DNA from: an uncultured Chthoniobacterales bacterium
GTDB lineage: Bacteria; Verrucomicrobiota; Verrucomicrobiia; Chthoniobacterales; CAKUMP01
Direction of reading: 5' to 3'
DNA length: 5,107 nt
Assembly (NCBI GenBank): GCA_934667795.1
Contig: CAKUMP010000190.1
Span: 1-5,107 of the forward strand
Shown here: positions 1-5,107 of the stretch, in pieces
Numbering within the stretch: the stretch's first letter is position 1
How the letters are laid out: each line of letters starts with the position of its first letter
Translations under genes and position numbers: made by a program
Notes under the pieces: model-generated
Told to the model about the DNA's origin: nothing
Seen by the model: only the letters and a program-made list of their open reading frames with translations
Database searches by the model: none

Positions 1-162
1 AATCAATGTTTATTTACGTTGTTCCTAGATAAAAATTTAAAAGAATAATCTGTGTTAATCTGCGTTAATCTGCGGATCCTTTCTCTTATTTCTCGAATTT
101 ATGGATAAGTTAATCCGTATGAGGCAACGCCTTAGACCCAGTGTAAGGGTAATCTAAAATTT
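1..162. other. Gene-free region downstream of the three-gene operon
   Basis: No convincing coding sequence is visible on either strand. The stretch lies 3' of the LamG-type gene, whose TAA stop is at 163-165. It contains a tandem 10-bp repeat at 46-75, annotated separately, and several very short hairpins, for example AGGC-AAC-GCCT at 122-132 and TTAGA/TCTAA at 132-157. None of these is followed by a T tract in the minus direction, so no clear terminator for the operon is seen here. The first 45 bases are AT-rich with no recognised feature. Confidence 0.6.
46..75. repeat. Three tandem copies of a 10-bp unit (TAATCTGYGK)
   Basis: Units read taatctgtgt (46-55), taatctgcgt (56-65) and taatctgcgg (66-75), with a period of exactly 10 bp and only one or two differences between units. 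Period-10 arrays of this type, close to one helical turn, resemble dispersed intergenic repeats I associate with environmental bacteria, PVC members included, but this window has only one array, so dispersal cannot be shown. The array lies downstream of the LamG-type gene, outside any coding sequence. It is too short, and its spacing too tight, for a CRISPR. Confidence 0.75.
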
Positions 163-966
163 TTACGGGGCGTAGGTGGTTTGGAAATATTCGAAAACGG
201 ATTTTATTTCGTTATCAGAAAGTGCGCGGTTATAGAGAGCAATAGCGGAAATTCCACCGTCCAGGAACCATTGTTTTCTGCTGTTGGAACCGATATGCAG
301 GCTGTCTTCTCCTGAGATATCCGTGACTTCTTTTAAGGGCCGATCTGCCACAATAACTTCGCCAACCTGCATGGTTATAAGCCCGTCTGCTTCGAGGCGA
401 ACCGACATGATCATGAGATCCCCGGGCGATACATCAGGAATGGCAGACCATTCCAGACTTTGTGGCTGAAGGCTGAAATTTTCATCCTTCACTCCGAACT
501 GAATGCGATCTCCCTGTGCTTGCGCTTCATTTGCTTTGCGATTCGCCAGATAAAACCCGGTCTGGGCGCTATTGACATTTTTTGTATCCAGCAACGCCAT
601 GTCTTTGCTGAAATCCGAAAGGGTAAAGGCAATAAAAAGTGTCAGACTGTTTTTGAGGTTTAAATCGATCGCTTCGAGATGCATGTAATCATTGCGCCCA
701 TCAAATTGGAGAATGGGCACTCCGGACTCCTGTATTTTCCATTGGGGCTGGTTATCAGGAGTAGGCTGAATAGCAGGAAAAGGACCGGTCGTGGCGAGAT
801 CATTCCATTCAAACGCAGATTCCGTTTCTAACACATTTTCATCAGGAGCGAACCAGAACTGTAACCCGGAAACCTCATTCGGGGCAACCGGGGATGCCTG
901 GATGCAGGAGAAAGCTGTCAGGAAAAGTCCGCAGAGTACAGATTTGGTAAAAAGCAGTTTACACAT
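163..966 (-). CDS. Secreted LamG-type (concanavalin A-like) jelly-roll domain protein
   Basis: A 267-residue exported protein, probably carbohydrate-binding. Residues 1-24 form a signal peptide: a lysine near the N-terminus, a hydrophobic core at about 9-20, and likely cleavage after A24 (CIQA/SP). The mature part is one jelly-roll domain of the LamG/laminin G-like class: an opening strand GLQFWFAPDENV (34-45) followed by W54-N-D, then the typical FDGRNDYMHL (88-97), and a closing block IGSNSR (225-230) ... FLDGGISAIALYNRALSDNE (234-253) that matches the family's 'dG.I..v.iYnraLs..Ei' ending. No catalytic residues can be assigned, so binding of glycan or protein is an inference. It is the last gene of the operon, 33 nt after the regulator, and the AGGA 9 nt before ATG supports this start. 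A lipoprotein is unlikely because the residues before C21 (TAFS) fit a lipobox poorly. Confidence 0.85.
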   Translation of the reverse strand: MCKLLFTKSVLCGLFLTAFSCIQASPVAPNEVSGLQFWFAPDENVLETESAFEWNDLATTGPFPAIQPTPDNQPQWKIQESGVPILQFDGRNDYMHLEAIDLNLKNSLTLFIAFTLSDFSKDMALLDTKNVNSAQTGFYLANRKANEAQAQGDRIQFGVKDENFSLQPQSLEWSAIPDVSPGDLMIMSVRLEADGLITMQVGEVIVADRPLKEVTDISGEDSLHIGSNSRKQWFLDGGISAIALYNRALSDNEIKSVFEYFQTTYAP

Positions 967-975
967 AATAAATGA

Positions 976-979
976 TCCT
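976..979 (-). promoter_or_regulatory. Ribosome binding site of the LamG-type gene
   Basis: On the minus strand AGGA lies 9 nt before the ATG at 966. It is the only recognisable Shine-Dalgarno-like sequence among the three operon genes and lies in the short gap after the regulator's stop codon (1000-1002). Confidence 0.55.
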
Positions 980-999
980 GGTTATTAGCGGGCAACAAT

Positions 1000-2109
1000 T
1001 TAAGTGAAAAGGGGTTGTGACTTTGTGGAAGCGCAAGGGACAGGGATAAAAGTAAAAGGAATGGTGCTGAGCTGTGGCGGGGTTTTGCCATTGAGGAATA
1101 ATTGCATGGACTCTGCCAGTTGGTTGGCGCGCTGGCGAATAGAGTAGGCGCAATGCGTAAAAGGACGTTCAAAGACCAGTGGGGCGGTGTCTGCTCCATA
1201 GACATAACAATCCTCCATCCCCAGATGCTCTGCCGGTAACGTTTTTAACGCATTTTGAATCGAAGGAAAAACCATATCATCTGTGATCATCAGACAGTCC
1301 GGCGCATGATGGGGCGTCTTCCAGGCATGTCTGAATTTTTGAAGTTCTTTAGGCGTCGCATTCACGGGGATCCGAAAGACCGACAATTTCAATTGATACT
1401 CGGCCGCCAGTTGAATCGCCAGGGGTTCGATCGAGCTGGAATACTCGGTATTAAGACACACAAATGCCAGATGGTTGCGCCCGTTTTTTCGCATGATTCC
1501 AAATGCCTGGTGGAGCATTGCAGAAAAATCGGTATTCACAATATAATCGGCAGAACGTTCAGCTCCCACCAATGGGATATTTTGTTTTTGCAGTTTGGAC
1601 AGCCAGGAAGTGTGTTTGCGTGAAGAGATCGAAATGACGCCAGAGATGCGTTTTAAATGCAAATCATCCAGAAAATCGCGACAGGTCAGTTCTCCCAGTT
1701 CAAATCCTACACGCAAATATCCCAGGTACGGACGGTTGGGAATGTTGCGTTTTAATAACGCAAGCCGGACTTCCTGCAAAAGGCCTGGATAATAAGAAGA
1801 AAGCTCAGAAGAAGAAATGTCTGCTTCCAGCAGAACCGCGACATGACGCTCCCCCGGTGCGGGTTGTTGAATGGTGTAGGTTCCACTCCCCAGACGTCGC
1901 TCAATATGCCCTTCATTTTCCAGAAGATTTAATGCCGCTCGAACGGTAGAGATAGAAACTCCTAACATTCGCGACATATCCCGTTCTGAAGGCAAACGAA
2001 TCCCAGGAATTTGATGTTGAAGGTACTCCTGCTGCAACATCGCAATCACTTTTTGATACAATGGCTGCTTCACGTTCTTGCGTTCCACTGGCGTATTTTC
2101 AGGATTCAT
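1000..2109 (-). CDS. GntR-family transcriptional regulator with LacI-type ligand-binding domain
   Basis: A 369-residue cytoplasmic DNA-binding regulator. Residues about 15-80 are a GntR winged helix-turn-helix: PLYQKVIAMLQQEYL, then the hallmark G36-xRLPSERDMSRMLGVS (36-52), the recognition helix STVRAALNLLENEGHI (54-69), and the wing RRLGSGTYT (71-79). Residues about 88-355 are a type 1 periplasmic-binding-protein fold as in LacI/GalR sensors, with strand AVLLEAD (91-97), RISGVISIS (154-162), NIPLVGAE (177-184), HLAFVCLN (213-220), the DCLMITDD block (271-278) and the C-terminal CYVYGADTAP (301-310). This hybrid architecture is that of AraR-like regulators, which respond to sugars. The ligand is not predictable, but the flanking genes suggest a saccharide from a plant or algal glycan. 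It sits 20 nt after the beta-helix gene and 33 nt before the LamG-type gene, so it is probably co-transcribed and autoregulated, perhaps through the inverted repeat at 3518-3562. The leader before its ATG is AT-only in the last 20 nt and has no Shine-Dalgarno match. Confidence 0.92.
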   Translation of the reverse strand: MNPENTPVERKNVKQPLYQKVIAMLQQEYLQHQIPGIRLPSERDMSRMLGVSISTVRAALNLLENEGHIERRLGSGTYTIQQPAPGERHVAVLLEADISSSELSSYYPGLLQEVRLALLKRNIPNRPYLGYLRVGFELGELTCRDFLDDLHLKRISGVISISSRKHTSWLSKLQKQNIPLVGAERSADYIVNTDFSAMLHQAFGIMRKNGRNHLAFVCLNTEYSSSIEPLAIQLAAEYQLKLSVFRIPVNATPKELQKFRHAWKTPHHAPDCLMITDDMVFPSIQNALKTLPAEHLGMEDCYVYGADTAPLVFERPFTHCAYSIRQRANQLAESMQLFLNGKTPPQLSTIPFTFIPVPCASTKSQPLFT

Positions 2110-2129
2110 AAAAATTTATTTTAAATATT

Positions 2130-3491
2130 TTAGTGAGGATCAAAAACCGGTTCAGGCCCGCGGCGTTCAATCACATGATGATATGGCGCATTTTCATCCG
2201 CAGTATATTGCAGCCCGCTGACATTATCCAGAATCAGAATCCCGCGACGTTTTTCTTCCTGCTTGGGATCCACGACTTCCTGAATAAATGCTTTGTTTTT
2301 GTTAAACATCGTATTGCGGAAAGTCACATTGGAGCCCGGATGAAGTGCCCCCACGCTCCCACCTTCGGCTGCGGTGCGCTGGTACAGGACACAGTTGTCA
2401 AAGTTTACCCGTGCTACGTAAGAGGTGTAGTATTTTGCTTCGGGATTAACATCAAATAACATCGGGTCTTCTCCATTGGGTTGTTCCCATCGTACTCCGT
2501 AAAAGTTATAAAATCCAGTGGACCAGTTGATAGGGGAAAAAGAAACTTCCTCACTGGCCGGATCCAGCAGCAGGGTGGTGCCTTTGTGATTAATGACATA
2601 TCCCCCCATCATGGTGATATTTCCTCCCTGATTCACATGAAAGACGATCGGAATGCGTCCTTCCGGTACATTTTTAAGCTCCGCAGTCGAAAATCCAAAA
2701 TAACAATTCACAAAATGAACCCCCATACATTGATGATTGTTTAAACGTACTGCAGTCAGGCAGTTTCTCCAGCGACAATTATGAAAATTCAGACTGTCTG
2801 TCATATTCCGTCCAATGGTCATGACCCCCATTGCGAATTCCTGTATATAAACGCCATCAAAGTCGAAATGATAGGTGGGTTCTCCCGGACCTTCATGCAG
2901 GGTGTCTTCCAGCAAAAACGCAGTGGCATTTTCCTGAATCGTAGAACGCAGTTCCAGTTTGGAAAATGCAAATTCCGCACATCGTTGTACATGAAAAAGA
3001 GGCTGGTCTTTTCCGGTAAATTTTAAATGCGACTGACGCTTTCCATCTCCAAAAATAGTTCCCCCACGGATATCGGAAACAGGGATGGTACGATTAATGA
3101 GATAGCGCCCTTGCGGGATATAAATCGAAGGAATTCCAATAACAGCAGAGGCACCTTTGGTTCTGTTTATTTTAAAATTCGCGGCAGAATTGGCTGCTCG
3201 CAATGCTTCCATAATCGCCACAAAGTCCGCTTCATCTTCCAGCGTGTAACGATCGCTCCCGTATTTCGTATCAATTTCTTCCTGCGAGGCAAACGTCTTT
3301 TTCAACGGGTGCGACTGCCCGTCTCCCACTGCTCCAAATTCAAAAATATTTAAAATCCGATGCGCAAAATTTTCCGTCTCTTCTGCCTCGGCAGCCGGTG
3401 CCGCATTTTCCGTTTGCCCAAATACAGGGGATATAAATGAACTCATCCAGACAAGCGTGGATACAATACCAATAATTTTTAAAGAACGCAT
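2130..3491 (-). CDS. Secreted parallel beta-helix protein, pectate lyase superfamily type
   Basis: A 453-residue exported protein, first gene of the operon. Residues 1-25 are a signal peptide (RSLK, hydrophobic 6-20, likely cleavage after SPVFG), followed by an Ala/Glu-rich linker (about 27-40). The motif NIFEFGAVGDGQSHPLKK (48-65) is the N-terminal signature of the pectate_lyase_3/GH28-related beta-helix proteins, and YIPQGRYLINRTI (124-136) is the matching 'P.G.Y.i' strand with IFGDGKRQSHLKF (146-158) after it. From about 160 to 430 the sequence shows repeated helix rungs rich in Asn and Cys (NFHNCRWRNC 235-244, VHFVNCYFGF 258-267, VNFDNCVLY 362-370, NVTFRNTMFN 388-397). Members of this fold include pectate lyases, polygalacturonases and other polysaccharide lyases or hydrolases. 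I cannot identify a catalytic set here, so substrate and reaction stay open; a non-enzymatic binding role is possible. The start is supported by the signal peptide, though no Shine-Dalgarno sequence precedes it (CCTCACTATACACTTATTT before ATG). Confidence 0.87.
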   Translation of the reverse strand: MRSLKIIGIVSTLVWMSSFISPVFGQTENAAPAAEAEETENFAHRILNIFEFGAVGDGQSHPLKKTFASQEEIDTKYGSDRYTLEDEADFVAIMEALRAANSAANFKINRTKGASAVIGIPSIYIPQGRYLINRTIPVSDIRGGTIFGDGKRQSHLKFTGKDQPLFHVQRCAEFAFSKLELRSTIQENATAFLLEDTLHEGPGEPTYHFDFDGVYIQEFAMGVMTIGRNMTDSLNFHNCRWRNCLTAVRLNNHQCMGVHFVNCYFGFSTAELKNVPEGRIPIVFHVNQGGNITMMGGYVINHKGTTLLLDPASEEVSFSPINWSTGFYNFYGVRWEQPNGEDPMLFDVNPEAKYYTSYVARVNFDNCVLYQRTAAEGGSVGALHPGSNVTFRNTMFNKNKAFIQEVVDPKQEEKRRGILILDNVSGLQYTADENAPYHHVIERRGPEPVFDPH

Positions 3492-3517
3492 AAATAAGTG
3501 TATAGTGAGGGGTAAAT

Positions 3518-3562
3518 GTGATAGTTTTGGTAAATTGATAAGTATTAATTGCGTCCTATCAC
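3518..3562. promoter_or_regulatory. Candidate operator: 7-bp inverted repeat GTGATAG/CTATCAC
   Basis: The plus strand carries GTGATAG at 3518-3524 and its exact reverse complement CTATCAC at 3556-3562, 31 nt apart. Relative to the proposed minus-strand promoter, the second half-site lies in the spacer between -35 and -10 and the first lies in the early transcribed leader, places where a bound repressor would block transcription. The obvious candidate binder is the GntR/LacI-type regulator encoded in the same operon, but that link is inferred. A 7-bp pair at this distance can also arise by chance. Confidence 0.4.
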
Positions 3563-3573
3563 TTAAATGTCAA
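3544..3573 (-). promoter_or_regulatory. Sigma-70-like promoter of the beta-helix/regulator/LamG operon
   Basis: On the minus strand a perfect TTGACA (3568-3573) is followed after 18 nt by ATTAAT (3544-3549, 4 of 6 matches to TATAAT). Transcription would start near 3537, giving a leader of about 45 nt before the ATG at 3491. The spacer contains one arm of the inverted repeat at 3518-3562. The AT-rich context fits a promoter; the weak point is the imperfect -10 box and one-base-long spacer. Confidence 0.5.
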
Positions 3574-3595
3574 GAAAAAATGGAAAATAGTCCAT
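3574..3595 (-). terminator. Weak rho-independent terminator-like hairpin after the ATPase gene
   Basis: Reading the minus strand, ATGGA (3591-3595) and TCCAT (3580-3584) form a 5-bp stem around a 6-nt loop, followed directly by a run of T residues (3575-3580) ending in TTC. It lies about 65 nt after the ATPase stop codon (3659-3661) and just upstream of the -35 box of the next operon, a sensible place for a terminator. The stem is short and AT-rich, so termination would be inefficient. Confidence 0.4.
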
Positions 3596-3658
3596 ATTGC
3601 TGGGAATACTTCTGTTTTCGGCAAGAAAGTTTAGCAACAGGGATGTTTTCAGTTTTTA

Positions 3659-4867
3659 TTAAAGTAACTGACTTAAGAATGTTTGTGCGGGGACAACCGT
3701 GGGGAGTTTTTCTGAAAAACAATCTGCGGAGATAAAAGGTAACTCCATAACTACTTGAAATGCATGAGGGGCATTCGTTTCATTTTGGAAATGCGATAGA
3801 GTGGGGGAAAGTTTGGTGTCGGAGGTTTTCACTTCTACTAGAAACCAGGGTTTTTTATCACGGACGACCAAAAAATCGACTTCGCGTTTCAATTTATCTC
3901 GCAGGTGATACAATCCAAACTCTCCGAGTCCCATATCTGTCCAGCCTTCTACAGCTTTAAGTAAATGACAGGCGATAAAGGTTTCTGCTCGTGCTCCCGG
4001 ATTGGTGATTCCTGACCAATCACGTAAAAACCATTTCGGTTCTTTTCGTAAAGCTTTTGTCACATTTTTAAACCACGGACGCACTAAAAAACCATAATGT
4101 AATCTTCCAAGTAAATTTATCCAGCGTCGGATGGTATCTACTGATACGTTTATGTCAGTTGCCAGATTTGAATAAACAAGTTGCTGTCCAGAGCGTTCCG
4201 CAAGAATTTCCATGAGCACTTCCATGCTGCCTAATTCCTGAATACGCGTCACCTCTCGTAAGTCTTCTTTGGTTAATTGTTCGTGACGAAGAGCACGCCA
4301 TCTACGCGTAAAACGAATATCTCGTTTTAAAAATGGTTCAGGAAATCCTCCATGTATCAATAATGCTTGCCATTCACTATCCGTAATCTTTTGTGGCTGT
4401 CGAATAGGCTCATCCGGAATATTGGTAAAAAGACATTCTGCAACGGACCAGGGATGCATCCGATAAAGAAGGTATCTTCCCATCAGGCTGTCTCCACCAC
4501 GGCGAAATACATCAAGACGTGAACTGCCGGTGACCATTATTTTGACTTTTTTTTCGAATACATCGAAAAATCCTTTCAGGAGTGATTTCCATTTGGGGTA
4601 CTTATGAAGCTCGTCAAACACGACAGTTAATGGCCTTTCCTGAAGCCGTTCCAAAGCAAGTTCTTCTGCCATAACGTCAGGCCCAGCAAGAAAATATCGC
4701 CGATCATTTAAATTGTCCCAATTCCAGTACCTGTCCGAAAGTTTTTTACAAACAGTCGTTTTACCAACTTGTCGCGGACCACTCACAAAAGCCATTTGAC
4801 GATGTAAATTCAAATGCTCTTTTAATAATGTGTCGTAAAGCCGAACTTTATCTTTCATGAGGACCAT
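3659..4867 (-). CDS. AAA_14/DUF4143-type ATPase with C-terminal PD-(D/E)XK-like domain
   Basis: A 402-residue soluble ATPase, full length for its family. The N-terminal P-loop domain shows Walker A GPRQVGKTT (30-38), Walker B TVVFDELHK (81-89, D85-E86) and the sensor-like strand IMVTGSSRLD (110-119), then G130-R131 and MHPWSVAE (137-144), a strongly conserved sequence in this family. The middle (about 170-260) has GGFPEPF (173-179) and a predicted winged-helix segment NLATDINVSVDTIRRWINLL (234-253). The C-terminus resembles a restriction-endonuclease fold: E295, then EVDFLV (329-334) and VEVKT (344-348), giving D331...E345-x-K347. Families of this kind are abundant, often multicopy, in bacteria and archaea; their role is not established, and DNA or defence functions are only guesses. 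The ATG at 4867 lies inside the palindrome at 4861-4924 and has a GGTG 5 nt before it; ATG at 4858 (M4), just outside the palindrome, is an equally possible start. Sampled rows run 38-47% GC, below the neighbouring operon (47-53%), which hints at separate origin. Confidence 0.88.
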   Translation of the reverse strand: MVLMKDKVRLYDTLLKEHLNLHRQMAFVSGPRQVGKTTVCKKLSDRYWNWDNLNDRRYFLAGPDVMAEELALERLQERPLTVVFDELHKYPKWKSLLKGFFDVFEKKVKIMVTGSSRLDVFRRGGDSLMGRYLLYRMHPWSVAECLFTNIPDEPIRQPQKITDSEWQALLIHGGFPEPFLKRDIRFTRRWRALRHEQLTKEDLREVTRIQELGSMEVLMEILAERSGQQLVYSNLATDINVSVDTIRRWINLLGRLHYGFLVRPWFKNVTKALRKEPKWFLRDWSGITNPGARAETFIACHLLKAVEGWTDMGLGEFGLYHLRDKLKREVDFLVVRDKKPWFLVEVKTSDTKLSPTLSHFQNETNAPHAFQVVMELPFISADCFSEKLPTVVPAQTFLSQLL

Positions 4868-4924
4868 TTTCGCACCAATCGTAAAATAGTCCAGACCATT
4901 TTACGATTGGTGCGAAAATGGTCC
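4861..4924. repeat. Perfect 27-bp inverted repeat with nested 9-bp inverted ends
   Basis: Arms at 4861-4887 and 4898-4924 are exact reverse complements, separated by 10 nt (4888-4897). Within it are two 30-bp units, 4862-4891 and 4894-4923. Each begins with GACCATTTT and ends with AAAATRGTC (one A/G difference), and the 12-bp cores are inverted relative to each other: cgcaccaatcgt (4871-4882) and acgattggtgcg (4903-4914). The element overlaps the start codon of the ATPase gene and separates it from the GC-rich tract. Any transcript entering from the right would fold into a very stable hairpin covering that start codon. It could be a small palindromic mobile element, the end of a larger one, or a protein-binding site. 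Confidence 0.95.
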
Positions 4925-5107
4925 AGATTGCCGGGAGCGTCGACGTACCCGCCGGCCAACGGCGAGTCCCTTACTTTCCGAATCGAATGGAGCGTATTGG
5001 AGTGCGGCGGTTTCCGCCCCTTTGGATCACAGCGCATGGGATGTACGAACAACCTTTGCATAGCGAAACTTCAGCGTCGTTCGAACCAAAGCGGTGCAGA
5101 GCCCCGC
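4925..5107. other. GC-rich, apparently non-coding tract with short hairpins (possible dispersed repeat)
   Basis: By direct count 108 of 183 bases are G or C (59%), clearly above the adjacent ATPase gene. No open frame shows a recognisable protein. Short perfect hairpins occur: CGCCG-gccaa-CGGCG (4950-4964) and GGCGG-ttt-CCGCC (5006-5018). The general look, with GC-rich mini-hairpins and repeated use of phrases such as gtcgacgtaccc and gcggcggtttccgcc, reminds me of intergenic dispersed repeats of Verrucomicrobiota-like genomes, but this is memory-based and unverified. The tract begins exactly where the palindrome ends and runs off the window edge, so its full extent is unknown. Confidence 0.5.

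Noticed and set aside
46..75. CRISPR array
   Set aside because: The 10-bp units are directly adjacent with no spacers, and no cas gene is present.
132..157. Interrupted hairpin TTAGA-CCC...GGG-TCTAA as a terminator of the operon
   Set aside because: The stem is broken by a 3-nt bulge and the T run lies on the wrong side for minus-strand transcription; at best it would act on plus-strand transcripts, where no gene is seen.
895..966. Lipoprotein signal in the LamG-type protein (cysteine 21)
   Set aside because: The residues before C21 are T-A-F-S, lacking the usual Leu at -3 and small residue at -2; ordinary signal peptidase cleavage after A24 fits better.
918..1205. Minus-strand open frames (95 and 64 codons) overlapping the end of the regulator gene
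   Set aside because: They overlap the well-supported GntR/LacI-type gene in another frame and show no recognisable protein features.
284..3960. Numerous plus-strand open frames of 60-122 codons
   Set aside because: Almost all lie antisense inside clearly coding minus-strand genes, with no start signals or recognisable domains. The exception in part is the frame at 3457-3735, which crosses the promoter region and terminator-like hairpin; its translation also shows nothing convincing.
3659..4924. ATPase as the transposase of an IS element
   Set aside because: No DDE, HUH or serine/tyrosine recombinase motif is visible, and no matching terminal inverted repeat of the palindrome is found at the 3' side beyond an 11-bp shared phrase.
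4855..5061. Minus-strand open frame of 68 codons through the palindrome and the GC-rich tract
   Set aside because: Its translation has no domain-like pattern, half of it is simply the translated inverted repeat, and it overlaps the start of the ATPase gene. It looks like chance open frame in a repeat.

Overview
The window looks like a piece of a bacterial chromosome of moderate GC. The mix of proteins resembles accessory carbohydrate-utilisation loci of the PVC superphylum (Lentisphaerota, Kiritimatiellota, Verrucomicrobiota or Planctomycetota): a secreted parallel beta-helix protein of the pectate-lyase type, a secreted LamG-type jelly-roll protein, and a regulator joining a GntR DNA-binding domain to a LacI-type sensor. 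This placement is an inference from gene content and is only moderately secure; no rRNA or other marker gene is present.

All four convincing genes lie on the minus strand, so the window reads from right to left. From the right edge: positions 4925-5107 are a GC-rich (about 59%), apparently non-coding tract. It abuts a perfect 27-bp inverted repeat at 4861-4924. The start codon of the next gene (3659-4867) sits inside one arm of that repeat. This gene encodes an intact AAA_14/DUF4143-type ATPase with a C-terminal PD-(D/E)XK nuclease-like motif, and it is more AT-rich than the genes to its left. A weak terminator-like hairpin with a T tract follows it.

After that comes a promoter with a perfect TTGACA -35 box (3544-3573), overlapped by a 7-bp inverted repeat (GTGATAG/CTATCAC) that could be an operator. 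It drives a tightly packed three-gene unit: secreted beta-helix protein (2130-3491), GntR/LacI-type regulator (1000-2109) and secreted LamG-type protein (163-966), with gaps of 20 and 33 nt. The simplest reading is a small sugar-responsive operon in which the regulator, encoded in the middle, senses a saccharide and controls its own promoter, while the two exported proteins bind or process a polysaccharide outside the cytoplasm. Positions 1-162 hold no gene; they carry three tandem copies of a 10-bp unit.

The most unusual structure is the palindrome at 4861-4924. It is built from two 30-bp units, each bounded by 9-bp inverted ends (GACCATTTT and AAAATRGTC), with the 12-bp cores in opposite orientation. 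It overlaps the ATPase start and marks the boundary with the GC-rich tract. It may be a mobile or invertible small element, or an operator of the ATPase gene.
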